Of a stretch of DNA of 29,746 nucleotides, positions 1-9,436 are shown one piece after another. The notes below the pieces were generated by a model that worked only from the letters and a program-made list of their open reading frames with translations, made no database searches and had not been told where the DNA came from. The translations under genes and the position numbers were made by a program. The DNA is taken from positions 1 to 29,746 of the forward strand of contig LT642233.1 of assembly GCA_900128585.1 (NCBI GenBank), in the 5' to 3' direction. Each line of letters begins with the position of its first letter. Within the stretch, counting starts at the first letter, position 1. Origin of the DNA: Stramenopiles sp. TOSAG23-3. Taxonomy: Eukaryota > Sar.

Positions 1-2121
1 AGCTGCCAAGTGCCACCATTATTGGGCCGTGCTCGACTATAATTTCTTCGAGATGTACGGCAGAAGATGACGGCACGTCCGTGCCACGTTTGCGTTCCTT
101 GCTAACACTGGATAATGCATTTATCGTTTGGTGCACTGCCTCGATTGCACTGTGCTGTGGTGTTTGCATTTTTGAGATGCGGGGAGGTATGTTTCCAAGC
201 AGTGTATTTGCACAAGCCAGCCCTGACGTGCAAGTGCGTTCCACATCCTCTCCCCCCTCCATCATGACCACCAACCTTCCCCCCGCAAGGCCCAACAGTG
301 GGTAAAGTAGGTGAGCAAAGCCTTCTGGGGTAATTCCAGCTTTTCCTTCAGGCGAGTCAAAGCCTCCACAAACAACTATCAAATCTGGATTGTATGCCCG
401 AGCGGCAGGGATCAATAAATTGTCCCATGCGTACAAATACTCCGCATTACCCATATCACAGTTAGACCATTCTACGTTCATGTTAAATCCGATCCCCTTC
501 CCCTCGCCAATGTTGTTGAAACTGCCTGGGTCTTCCGCACCTTTGGGGTCCCCTTTCAAATGGATCGAAAAATATAGGACCGAGGGGTCGTCAAGAAATA
601 TGCTCTGGGTTCCCTTTCCATGATTGTTGCCCCAATCAACGATCAAAACTTTCTTTACGTCCGGTTCATTTTCAATTGCAGACTTAACGGCAACAGCGAC
701 TGAATTAAAAAAGTGTGAACCAGGTGTAAACTTTGGTCCCGACTGATGGCCTGGGGGGTCCACAACTACAATTCCACAGTTACACTCACCGACGACAACC
801 TTGTTCAGGAGATCAATCGCCCCTCCTACACTAAGCATTGATGTCGCAAAAGTGTCCTGCTTTGTGTGCTTCAAAGAACCAAGATATCTATCGTTCGTGC
901 CCTCTTCTTTTGTTTCAAACCTGTCAGTGATTTTTTCGACCTGCTCTTTGCTGTGAACCAAAAGGACTTCGTCCAACGTTGCTGCCCGGGCGGGCACCTT
1001 CGCGAGGCGGTCAAAAAGTCCAGCAGTCTCGAAGGCGGTGGCGATAGAGATAAGGGGTGGTGAACCATCCCTGCCTTCCAGACCGGTATGGAGGCTCATC
1101 CGCTCGTCCAAGACTATGCCAACAACTCTACGATCCCCCGAAGCTTTAAATTTTTCCTGAAATATGTTCGACGCGGATTCCGCCGCCTCCATGGCTTTCA
1201 AATCTCGCTGGTAGTGACCCAGTGCCATCTTCTGCTCTTGAGATCCTGTTGGATCGGCCGACTCCCTTAGACTGGATTCTAAATTCCGAATTTTTGTCTT
1301 GGTTTTTTGAAAGCGAAGCATCCACGAGTAATTGTTGTTACTGTTTAGCTGTAAGAATCTGAAGTTTGTTCCTGCGCTACTGGACGTGGTTTGCTCGACC
1401 ACCTCTTCCCCTTCTCCAACTTGTAATTTTGGGAAATGGTGGTTTTCTGTTACAATTCTAATGCCTAGCGTCAGCAATGTCAAACTCGTCTCGTAAAATT
1501 GAAGCAAATGCCGCATATCTGGCATCTTGAAGTGCAATACCAAAGACGGGTCTGTTCCTCCTTTCAAGAGCGCTCCCTTCAAAAAATTAGTGTTGTCTCT
1601 GTCTAGGGGGAAAAATGTAAGCAAGTGATCGACCCTCTCGGAGTGTGCGACTGCCACGCCACGACTGCGAAAGTCTTCTCCTTTCTCAAAAATTTGGGCA
1701 CGGCAACCGTAAATTTTTGCGGCAACAATCGGTATTCTAATGTCTATTGAATCTCCGATACAGATTAAGCAGTCTCCGCTTTTAAATCGAACATTTTCCA
1801 AAAGAAATTCCGGATTATCGCTGCACGTTTCAGTCGCACTTTTATAGCGTATTTTCAACAGTAGGCTGTAAGCTTGAGCAGCTGCCAACCTTTCAGCTGT
1901 ATACTTGTCGGCTGGGGCCTGCATTTTTTTACTGCACTCCTTGGAGTTACAGAAATGTCCTTGTATAAACACGTCCCAACTGAAGGTGTATTTGTGCCAA
2001 AGTGACTGCTCAACCTTGAAGAAATATGTCCTGCTTCGGGAAGGCGGAGGCAGCCAGAGGAAAGTTAAGGTACCGGTACCTGTACAGTATCCGTTCAATG
2101 TTTCTTGCAAAACAGATTCTA
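1..2121 (-). CDS. Histone-deacetylase-fold protein, probable pseudoenzyme (partial; runs off left edge)
   Basis: One minus-strand frame is open from about 2275 to base 1 and continues beyond the window. Codons from about 1110 down to 170 follow the class II HDAC pattern in order: LDERMSLHT, LPARAATLDEVLLVHS-like text, DTFATSM, GGAIDLLN, PPGH, FFNSVAVAV, VLIVDWG, FDSPEG, then ACANTLLGNIP. HDACs are Zn-dependent amidohydrolases, but the catalytic and metal positions are altered: PPGHH reads PPGHQ (Q at 743-745), DWDVHHG reads DWGNNHG (G at 629-631, N at 623-625), and the Tyr of EGGY is Glu (248-250). The Asp of GFDS is kept (356-358). Upstream lies an unrecognised N-terminal region of about 330 residues ending in a charged, probably coiled-coil stretch (about 1150-1320). 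The first in-frame ATG is at 1924, yet protein-like codons extend to about 2121, where a pyrimidine-rich tract and AG suggest a splice acceptor. The 5' end is therefore unresolved. Family call is firm; loss of activity is inferred. Confidence 0.8.
2068..2081. repeat. 14-base perfect palindrome AGGTACCGGTACCT
   Basis: The 14 bases equal their own reverse complement. The element lies inside the open HDAC-like frame, near its uncertain 5' end, and encodes a Gly-Thr-rich bit. It belongs to a set of GGTA/TACC palindromes that recur in this window (13632, 21546, 29429). Confidence 0.7.
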
Positions 2122-2756
2122 CTTTTTGTTGGTCGTCGGTAGTAGAAAAAAAATAAAGAAGAAGATAATAATAAAATAAGAAGAAGAAGCTTAAAATAAG
2201 ATATAGATGCTGCAGCGATATATTAGTGTCTATATAATACCAAGTACCGACAGATACGGGAACGAAGTTCAGGAGTTATTATTGTTGAGGTGTGACTACA
2301 ACAACTGGCAGACACGGGTGTGCCGGTTCGAACTACTTGAATACGGTGGTCGTGGAAACCATTTGGAAAATATTGGTAGTAATTGAAGACGACGTGCCAC
2401 ATCACCATGCTGCAGCTGTTTGTTGCGGTCTTGAGTCTTGAGGCGTTCCATTGACTTCTCATGCTGCTGCTGCTGCCAATCTCAAATCTGAATTTCGTCA
2501 GCCTTGTTGTTGTAGTTTTATTTTGATCTAGTGAATATTATTTAGACCTTGGTAATAATTATTTCACGATGAATTAACAATTTTTCAACGGTTTCAACGC
2601 AATGCTTTGAATACAATTTTTCCTTAACAATATTAATTGCACAAAAGCTCTTCAATACGTTCAAAATACTTGAAGTTCTTCACAGTGTGTTCTCCCGAAC
2701 AAGTCAAATTCATCGTTTTGAGAGCAATAGTTTCGACCTGTAAGAAGTCACCGCCC
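2122..2756. other. Intergenic or 5' region between divergent genes
   Basis: This stretch separates the minus-strand HDAC-like gene from the plus-strand LRR-LNR gene. Positions 2122-2210 on the minus strand are T/C-rich, like the 3' end of an intron. Positions 2270-2470 are less AT-rich and hold short minus-strand open frames, including an ATG at 2462 and another at about 2453 in a different frame. These could be an upstream exon of the HDAC-like gene, but I cannot fix a donor site. The rest is AT-rich with no recognisable gene. Confidence 0.5.
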
Positions 2757-4731
2757 ATGAAGGTTCAAAAAAACCCGCTTCAGGTGTCGAAGCCGAAAAA
2801 GTTGCCTAGGGCTTCCAGTGCAACAAGTTTTAAAAAGCAGGTCTCGATAACGATGCGAAAAGTGAGCGCCCGGTCGTCTGAAAGCAGTAATGACGCTAAG
2901 GGTCAAATTACGTTTCGCCGTGTAGTTGGGATTAAGGAGATTTTGATACTGGTAGTCGCGCTTACAATTAGTGCGCTGCATACGGTTATCATCGTTTTAT
3001 CTTCCATATATAGTCCGAATTTTTATCGGAGGTGGTGGTACGCGGCCTTTTTCATTGTTTCAGCAATTGCCTACTTTGCCCTGGTGGTGTATTTTTTAAT
3101 CCGTTGGAAAGTTATTGCCGAATGGTGGATACGAAAACAGCTATTACTGGCAGGAAAATCAAAAAATAGAAATTCGGTGATTCCGACAAAATCTTTTTTC
3201 GCTGAAAAGTCTGCCCTTGATCAAATCGTTTGTTAATGAGCTGATGGAGGACTACTGGCAATTGTACGCTCTCGTGACCGTGCACTTGTGTACGCTTCCA
3301 ATTGAAATTACGACCGTATTTTTCTTCATCCTTGTGGGAGAAACTGCGTACAGGTTTTATATGAATTCCAAGGCGCTGTTTCCCAGTGGCAACAAGCACA
3401 TCACGGTTCACGAGAGGGACACGCAAGTCACCGTAGACATGTTTGTCGACGTTTTTTTCTTAATAGTCCCCCTTGCAATGTATCGTTTCGTCGTGTTCGT
3501 GGATCTGCCTGTACAAGATTTGTTTTTGCTGACGTTTATGCCAACCGTTACTGTCTTCACTAAAATAAAAGAATTGATCGAAGATGCCATCTGCATTAAT
3601 GCCGAAACCTTAATTGCAGAACACCAAGAAGCGCTCTCCGAGAGACGGTCTCGGCGTAGACAAAGCTTGTTTGGGAATCTGTCCTTCAACGAAGCAGTTG
3701 CTGTTAACCAAAACAGGTACTTTCCGAAGAAAGCCAAAATTGCCGTGGCGTTGCTCTCGTTATTTTACTGTTTGTTTACAATGACGCTAGCAATATTTCA
3801 ACTGGCTTCTTCTGGTGCAATGACTAAAGCTTGTAATTCCGAACAAACCGAGCTTATTTGGAAGAATTGCCAAGTGAAAGTATTCTTTTGTCGATCCTTT
3901 TTTGAACCATCGTGCAACTGCGCCGTGCTGGATGTGAAGAAGCACAACATTACAGAATTACCAGATAAGTTTACGGGTTTAAATGCATTGCGAAAGATGA
4001 CGTTTCGTGATGGACCGTTGGAGAGCTTGCCAGAGGGGATGAAGGGGTTTACATCAATTAGTGAATTGAATGTTGCGTTTACAAATTTGCAAGCCTTTGA
4101 TGTAGATATCAGTGGCTGGGAAAAATTAATAATGTTCCGCTTGCGGTACAACAAAATGAATCGCCTGCACCCTTCCGTTTGGGTTCATAAAGGACTGATT
4201 AATTTAGTGCTGAATGATAATGTTGGCCTGAATTTTCCGAGTGACCCCGCGGCAGTGTACCTGCCGTCGTTGAGTCTCATTACACTACAGAACAATAGTG
4301 TCATAATCCCCAAATCGTTAAACAGTGAACAACTGCCTTTGCTGAGATGGCTTTATGTCAACGGGAATACCATAGCTTCCCCCGCGTTTCTGCTACAGAA
4401 TAATAAACGTTTGACTATGGTAGGCGTTTCGAGATGCAATTTGACTAACTTGCCGTTTTCGGAAACGGGGGCTTCGCAACTGCAGTATTTGGATGCACGG
4501 GACAACAACATTACGCACATTAGCAAATCTTTAGAAAATGTAGTTGCAGCAGGTGGGGACGATAACTTTTTCTTCGCTAGAAACCCGGTGTGCAAGTCAA
4601 ATGAGGCTTTAAACTGTAAACCTTCATGTTCCAAATACTGTTGGGGAAAGAAGCATGCGGCCTTTAATAAAGTATGTGACCCAGGATGTAATACACAAAA
4701 GTGCGAGTATGATTGGGGTGATTGTGTTTAG
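2757..4731 (+). CDS. Multi-pass membrane protein with LRRs and a C-terminal Notch/LNR module (frameshifted)
   Basis: Two open frames (ATG 2757 to stop 3234-3236, and about 3181 to 4731) appear to be one gene of 657 residues broken by an extra T in the six-T run at 3194-3199; removing one base makes 2757-4731 an exact number of codons. The first part has a basic Ser/Lys-rich cytosolic-looking N-terminus and hydrophobic segments near residues 61-83 and 94-114. The second part has segments near 169-194, 228-248, 255-268 and 327-350, then a Cys-containing ectodomain with about eight irregular leucine-rich repeats (about 395-590). It ends in one LNR module (CDPGC, CEYDWGDC) at the stop codon. LNR modules bind calcium in Notch; here the ligand and role are unknown. 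The topology resembles receptor-like proteins I associate with oomycetes and related stramenopiles. No kinase or other catalytic domain is visible. Confidence 0.75.
3194..3199 (+). other. Homopolymer frameshift site (six T)
   Basis: The upstream frame ends in TAA at 3234-3236, and the downstream frame is closed by TGA at 3178-3180. The two overlap only across 3181-3233, around the T run. Dropping one T joins them without a stop. The cause may be a sequencing or assembly error, a real mutation or ribosomal slippage; an error is the simplest. Confidence 0.65.
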
Positions 4732-4841
4732 ATGTCTTCACAAATATAAATACGTGTACTAAATTATTTTTATTTAAGTGTTTTTTTGTTTTTAGATTCT
4801 TAAAAAATAAAAACTCTCCTATCCCAGGCAAATCCCAAACA

Positions 4842-5831
4842 TTAAGTAGCCCCGACCGATCCCTGGAGTAACCTGCGGCGTCGCCCCAAGCTGACTGTTC
4901 CTCCGCCTCCGCCACTACTGGGGCTACCAAGTCCAACTGACGTGCTCCCAACTGTCGTTGAACCACCACCTGACGTGCTGGGCGGCATGCACGCCGCAGC
5001 AGATCCTACGCACCAATCGAACAAAGCATCAACGTCGTTTACAATAACCAAGCCATCGTACCCATGAGTGTTGTGGCAGGTTATGGGGGCCTTAACCCGA
5101 CGAGATGTACCTCCTACAGTGTACTCTGGTTCCGGGAGGCTGAGTTCACCTACGTCCAGGCCAAGTGCGGGATCTACGTCACAGCAAGTCCCGACTGTCA
5201 TGGGCATTCGGACCAGTTGGCACAAACCACTGTTGTACGAACTGTGTCCTGAATTGCTGCAGTCGAACTCGTATACGGAATGAGTTGCAGTCTGAATTGG
5301 GTTCTGTGGTGAAGCGCTGCTCAACGTTGCAGTCTTCAGGTTTGGTGTCCAGGGCTGGGTGACATCAAAATGGTTCGTTCCCTTCGCCACTACCAATGAA
5401 TACTTACCAGATTGCCCCAATCTATGGAAGCATTTGTTGCTGTCGGTAAGGGCTGTTGACGATGATGATGGCGATACCGAAGTGGATCCCGAAGAGCTAC
5501 TGCCCGAAGTGGGGCTCGAAGTGGATCCCGAAGAGCTACTGCCCGAAGTGCTCCCTACTTTCCCTACCGTAGAGGCAACCGAAGTGCTTCCTACCGTAGT
5601 GCGAAGACTATGTATTGTTGTCACTTTGGCACTGGCTACTTTTCTTACAGTATCTGTCTTGGCTGCTCTTCTTACAGTATATTTCTTGGCTGCAGTAGTT
5701 TTTGTGGCTGTTTTTCTTCCAGTACTTTTTGCGGCTACTTTTTTTGGACCAAGAAGATGCCACGTCCCCTCGGCAGCAGACGCACTGCCTACGGCAGCCA
5801 GCACAAGTGCACAGACAATAGTGACGCGCAT
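4842..5831 (-). CDS. Secreted Lys/Thr-rich and Ser-rich protein with a Cys-containing domain
   Basis: The 329-residue product starts with a clear signal peptide (MRVTIVCALVLAAVGSASA, cleavage near residue 19-20). Next comes a basic Lys/Ala/Thr-rich stretch (about residues 29-80, with imperfect repeats such as TVRRAAKT and TVRKVASA). A Ser/Gly/Thr linker (about 80-125) follows, containing a perfect 34-base DNA repeat. A central domain of about 155 residues has at least eight Cys, including CQLV, TCCDVD and WCVGSAAACMP. A second Gly/Ser linker and a C-terminal GRRRRLLQ end the protein. The linkers look like O-glycosylated mucin-type spacers, which suggests a cell-surface or wall protein. I do not recognise the Cys domain. 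The lysine spacing is mostly KxxxK, not the KxxK of diatom silaffins. The stop faces the stop of the LRR-LNR gene 110 bases away. Confidence 0.75.
   Translation of the reverse strand: MRVTIVCALVLAAVGSASAAEGTWHLLGPKKVAAKSTGRKTATKTTAAKKYTVRRAAKTDTVRKVASAKVTTIHSLRTTVGSTSVASTVGKVGSTSGSSSSGSTSSPTSGSSSSGSTSVSPSSSSTALTDSNKCFHRLGQSGKYSLVVAKGTNHFDVTQPWTPNLKTATLSSASPQNPIQTATHSVYEFDCSNSGHSSYNSGLCQLVRMPMTVGTCCDVDPALGLDVGELSLPEPEYTVGGTSRRVKAPITCHNTHGYDGLVIVNDVDALFDWCVGSAAACMPPSTSGGGSTTVGSTSVGLGSPSSGGGGGTVSLGRRRRLLQGSVGAT
5478..5550. repeat. In-frame tandem repeat, 34-base identical copies at 39-base period
   Basis: Bases 5478-5511 recur exactly at 5517-5550, separated by five bases. The 39-base period equals 13 codons, so the repeat expands the Ser/Gly/Thr linker of the secreted protein without disturbing its frame. 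Exact identity suggests a recent duplication. Confidence 0.9.
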
Positions 5832-6820
5832 AATTACTTGTTCAAACTTTAGTTTTAAGATTCACTCGTCTCGGGTGTATGGTGAGTGCTCTGGACCGCG
5901 TTGAAAACACGAAGGTGGCTAACTCTCTTCAAAAAAAGTGGTATCGCCAATTGATTACTCATACAAATACGAAAATGAATGTGTTGTTCGGTTTTCTCTT
6001 TACATTACACACCAGCGGCAGTGCAGTCGATTATCCCCCCCCCCTTTTTTTTACCTTCATTTTTGGTTTTCTGCTGGTTCACTTTATATTTAGAAAGAGG
6101 TCGTATCATTAATGCTGTGTTCATTTTGGCTCCTCCCATTCTTGTATATACCTGCATTTTGATTAAACGATAGGTAATAATAATATTACAATACTTTCAT
6201 ACATATTATAACTACAATATTATAATGTAGATTTTCTCCTTCGTATTCCTATATTAGAGATTTCGTAGTCTGTATGGTATCTTCTATAGATATCTTATTC
6301 TTCATTCACTCAAGTTTCTGCTCATAAACTTTAACTCCAACACTTATATAAATAGATTGAACCTCCTATCAATAAGTACAATTATTATCTATACTAGGAA
6401 CAAACAATAAGCCAATCACATTTTAATATGTCAGGGACAGTGCAGAGGTCAAGTGCCATCAAGGCTGGTGCTGGTGAATAGTATTAATATATAATACGAA
6501 GTAAGTACCGAAGTTTCATAATAATTGGAATAATCGATCCTCTTTAAGAAAATGAAGAGGAGCGAGGAGGTGTTATTTATATATAAATATATGCAAACCT
6601 CAAAAATGTAAAATAGGATTATTTTTAGACGGAATAATTATAATAGTATTACTTTCACATCTATCTTTTTTAATAATAATATAGGAGGAAAAGAGAATCC
6701 AAAGTTTTACTCGAAAATTCTTCAACGGTGTGTTTCAGGTGCGCAAGAATGAAACGTTCTTCGATTCTTTTTTTTCTTTAAAGCTGGGAAAGAAGTTATA
6801 GAAAACTTATCGGGGGGACC
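5832..6820. other. Divergent intergenic region, no gene seen
   Basis: About 990 bases lie between the start codons of the secreted protein (minus) and the HECT ligase (plus), so both promoters should be here. The sequence is AT-rich with C and T homopolymers near 6037-6052 and AT dinucleotide runs near 6575-6590. No convincing open frame, tRNA or conserved motif was found. Confidence 0.6.
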
Positions 6821-9262
6821 ATGGGGCAAGGCTTGAGTTCAAAGGATTCGATCCCTGCCCATCAGCTGGAATACAGCCACCGCGATGAATATGGGAACGC
6901 GCAGAAATTTACTAGAACCTTAAGCCACAATGAACGGTATAAAATACACTCCAAAGCCGATGGCAGAGGCAAGATCACCATGGGCATCCACCGAACATTA
7001 TTTCACCATACTAGCGCAAAAACAGTTGGGAAAGGCCACACAGTAAATAGGGGGAAAGGCGGTGTAGGCGCTTTTAAGAATTACGGGGATACCACCGATA
7101 AATATGGGAGACCATTGACCGCGTTAGAGCTCCTTAAAAAGGCTGAAAATGACAGAAAACTTGAAGCGATTCGAATGGAAAGGAAGAAAAGGGAAGAAAT
7201 GTACCAGAGCGTGAACAACAAGTATTCCAACATTAAGCTTAATGCTTCACAACAAAAAGCTGAAGGGGACGAACCCGCGCTGGCCGCGTTCAATCGCCAG
7301 CAAGCTATACTGGAGGCGAAACAGGGCTTACAGGGAAAGGCAAAGTCGGCGGGAAGGGCAGGCATGAGAGCGCTAGAGCAAAGAATAGCTGAGCGACAGC
7401 GGCAACACCAACAAGAAGAAGAGTCCAAGAAACCGCCCGTCACGAACACCTTCAGCAATTTAAACAACGCGGGAGTAAAAACGTCTCCTATCCAAAGAAG
7501 GCGTTATTGGAATAGTCGGAACGATAGTAATACTGATGGAGCAGGTGATCAAAACGCTGGAGATGGGGTTGGGGAAAGAAGAAGTTCGAGTCCCTATGTC
7601 CTTGACAGTGGGCAATTTGCCAGCGAGCAACAGCGGAGACCACTTGCGGCACCATTGAAGCTTCCAGCAAGGGCTAGACCGAGAAGTGCGGACAGGCAGC
7701 AGCAAAGCCATCAAAGTATTGGAGACAGGTTTAGACAGCTTCAAAGGTCGCAGAGCCAGACTGCGGCCACCTACGGAGAGCACGATTATAACAGTACCTC
7801 CTATGACAGTGGTTATGCTGAAGAAAGCAGCCAATCTTCGGAGAGCGCGCAGTCGCGTGCATATAGACGACGAAACGAAAGACGTAATGGTGTGGGTGCA
7901 ATAGACGCAGCGGTTGGATCCCACTACAATGCCCAAATCGCTGCAGCAGAAAACGTTGCGAATGCTGCTGAGGGGCAAGGACCTAACGTGCGTGCCAGAG
8001 TAGCCGCGCTGCCGCATGGGTGGGTCCAGTATTGGGATCCGAACGAGCAAAAGCATTATTATTACCATGCGGTGAGCAAAAAGTCCCAATGGGAGGTGCC
8101 TGCACCGGTTGCAAAATTAGACACCTACAAGAACGCTTCCTTCCGCCGAAAGCGGTTCAAACTTTTGTGCGAAATTGGGGCGTGGAACTCCATGAATGTA
8201 AAAGGTCAACAACTGAAAGTACGGCGTAGGGACATGATGGAGGACAGTTATAACCACATCATGCGAATGGACTACAACAATTTAAAGGCGAAAATGAGAA
8301 TTGTATACGAGGGGGAAACGGGTATTGACTCGGGGGGTCTAACAAAAGATTGGTACTTGGAAATTTCACGCCGCCTCCTGTCTAAAGAGTCCCAGCTCTG
8401 CTTGTTCTTGGAGTCAACAAACAACGTATACGTCATTGACCAAAGGTCCAAAATTGCAAACCCGGACTACATTAGGTACTATCGATTTTATGGAAGGCTT
8501 TTGGCAAAAGCAATTTTTGATAGACAAGTAATGGACGCACCCTTGTGCTCAGCGCTGTGGAAAAGAATTATTGGGAAAATACCAGACTTGGAAGACGTGA
8601 AGGAAATTGATAACGTATACTATACGAGCTTGAAGTGGATTCTTGAAAACGATATCACTGATGTCGTAGATGAGACCTTTTCTGTAATGAGAGAGGAGTT
8701 TGGAGCATATGTAGTGGTTGACTTGGTGCCAGGAGGGCGTGAAATTGCGGTAACAAATGATAACAAAGAACTGTACGTTCAAGCAGTCGTAGATTACGTC
8801 TGTGGGGGGTCTGTTGAAGACCAGCTTGCTGCAATTGCAAATGGTGTGTACGAACTTGTCCCAAAAACCACTTTGATAAAATTTACAGCTGCAGAAATCA
8901 AAGAGCTGGTCAATGGTAAAGACGTCGTTGACATCAACGAGTTGAGGGAAGGCGTGCGCTATACTGGTGGGTTTGAAAACGGAGAGCATAAAACCCTTGA
9001 ATGCTTTTGGAAAGCCATGGAGTCCTTCTCGAATCAGACGAGGGAGCAGGTCTTGCGCTTTGTCACTGGTACATCTAAAGTTCCTCTTGATGGTTTTGAT
9101 CCGCCCTTGACCATAACCAGGACGGAAGAGCCCATCGAAACCTTGCCAACCGCCCACACTTGTTTCAACCAACTAGTGTTGCCAGAATACCAATCAATTG
9201 ATCTCCTGGTTGAGAAGCTCATGTACGGTGTTAAGCATGCAGACGGGTTCCACCTATCGTAA
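6821..9262 (+). CDS. WW-HECT E3 ubiquitin ligase with N-terminal myristoylation signal
   Basis: The 813-residue product ends in a complete HECT domain (about residues 440-813). The catalytic Cys sits in TAHTCFNQL (Cys781), 32 residues from the C-terminus, and takes ubiquitin from an E2 as a thioester before passing it to substrate. Other HECT landmarks are present: YEGETGIDSGGLTKDWY, YYRFYGRLLAKAIFD and the LPEY loop. One WW domain (about 397-430, LPHGWVQYWDP with a second conserved Trp in SQWEVP) precedes it and should bind proline-rich partners. The first 395 residues are low complexity and charged (Gln/Arg/Ser-rich, with a helical Lys/Glu region about 100-200). The protein begins MGQGLSS, matching MGxxxS for N-myristoylation, so membrane attachment is likely instead of the C2 domain used by NEDD4 relatives. 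The start lies in a strong ACCATGG context. No intron is seen. Confidence 0.93.
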   Translation: MGQGLSSKDSIPAHQLEYSHRDEYGNAQKFTRTLSHNERYKIHSKADGRGKITMGIHRTLFHHTSAKTVGKGHTVNRGKGGVGAFKNYGDTTDKYGRPLTALELLKKAENDRKLEAIRMERKKREEMYQSVNNKYSNIKLNASQQKAEGDEPALAAFNRQQAILEAKQGLQGKAKSAGRAGMRALEQRIAERQRQHQQEEESKKPPVTNTFSNLNNAGVKTSPIQRRRYWNSRNDSNTDGAGDQNAGDGVGERRSSSPYVLDSGQFASEQQRRPLAAPLKLPARARPRSADRQQQSHQSIGDRFRQLQRSQSQTAATYGEHDYNSTSYDSGYAEESSQSSESAQSRAYRRRNERRNGVGAIDAAVGSHYNAQIAAAENVANAAEGQGPNVRARVAALPHGWVQYWDPNEQKHYYYHAVSKKSQWEVPAPVAKLDTYKNASFRRKRFKLLCEIGAWNSMNVKGQQLKVRRRDMMEDSYNHIMRMDYNNLKAKMRIVYEGETGIDSGGLTKDWYLEISRRLLSKESQLCLFLESTNNVYVIDQRSKIANPDYIRYYRFYGRLLAKAIFDRQVMDAPLCSALWKRIIGKIPDLEDVKEIDNVYYTSLKWILENDITDVVDETFSVMREEFGAYVVVDLVPGGREIAVTNDNKELYVQAVVDYVCGGSVEDQLAAIANGVYELVPKTTLIKFTAAEIKELVNGKDVVDINELREGVRYTGGFENGEHKTLECFWKAMESFSNQTREQVLRFVTGTSKVPLDGFDPPLTITRTEEPIETLPTAHTCFNQLVLPEYQSIDLLVEKLMYGVKHADGFHLS

Positions 9263-9407
9263 ACAAACGCCGCCGCCAGTAAGTTTTGATTCCGTCTGTT
9301 AAAATTACAGCTTCATATCATGTATAAAACTTAAATTATAATACACGGGAAGAGCTACGAATTATTATTTTTTGTTTTTCTAACACATGTGTGTGAGTAT
9401 TCTCCCT

Positions 9408-9430
9408 GCCTCTCTGTCTCTCTCTCTCTT
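9408..9430. repeat. CT-rich microsatellite
   Basis: A run of CTCTCTGTCTCTCTCTCTCT character lies in the short spacer between the convergent HECT and ankyrin-U-box genes. It is probably within a 3' UTR. Confidence 0.7.
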
Positions 9431-9436
9431 CCGCTT

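Noticed and set aside
3177-3209. GT...AG segment that might be a short intron in the LRR-LNR gene
   Set aside because: It is 33 bases long, a multiple of three, so removing it does not shift the frame as required.
4930-5760. Silaffin identity for the secreted Lys/Ser-rich protein
   Set aside because: Lysines are mostly spaced KxxxK and the protein has a Cys-rich domain, unlike diatom silaffins; composition alone is not enough.
5359-5904. 181-codon plus-strand open frame opposite the secreted protein
   Set aside because: It is antisense to the repetitive Ser/Lys region of a gene with a clear signal peptide; no signal or domain of its own.
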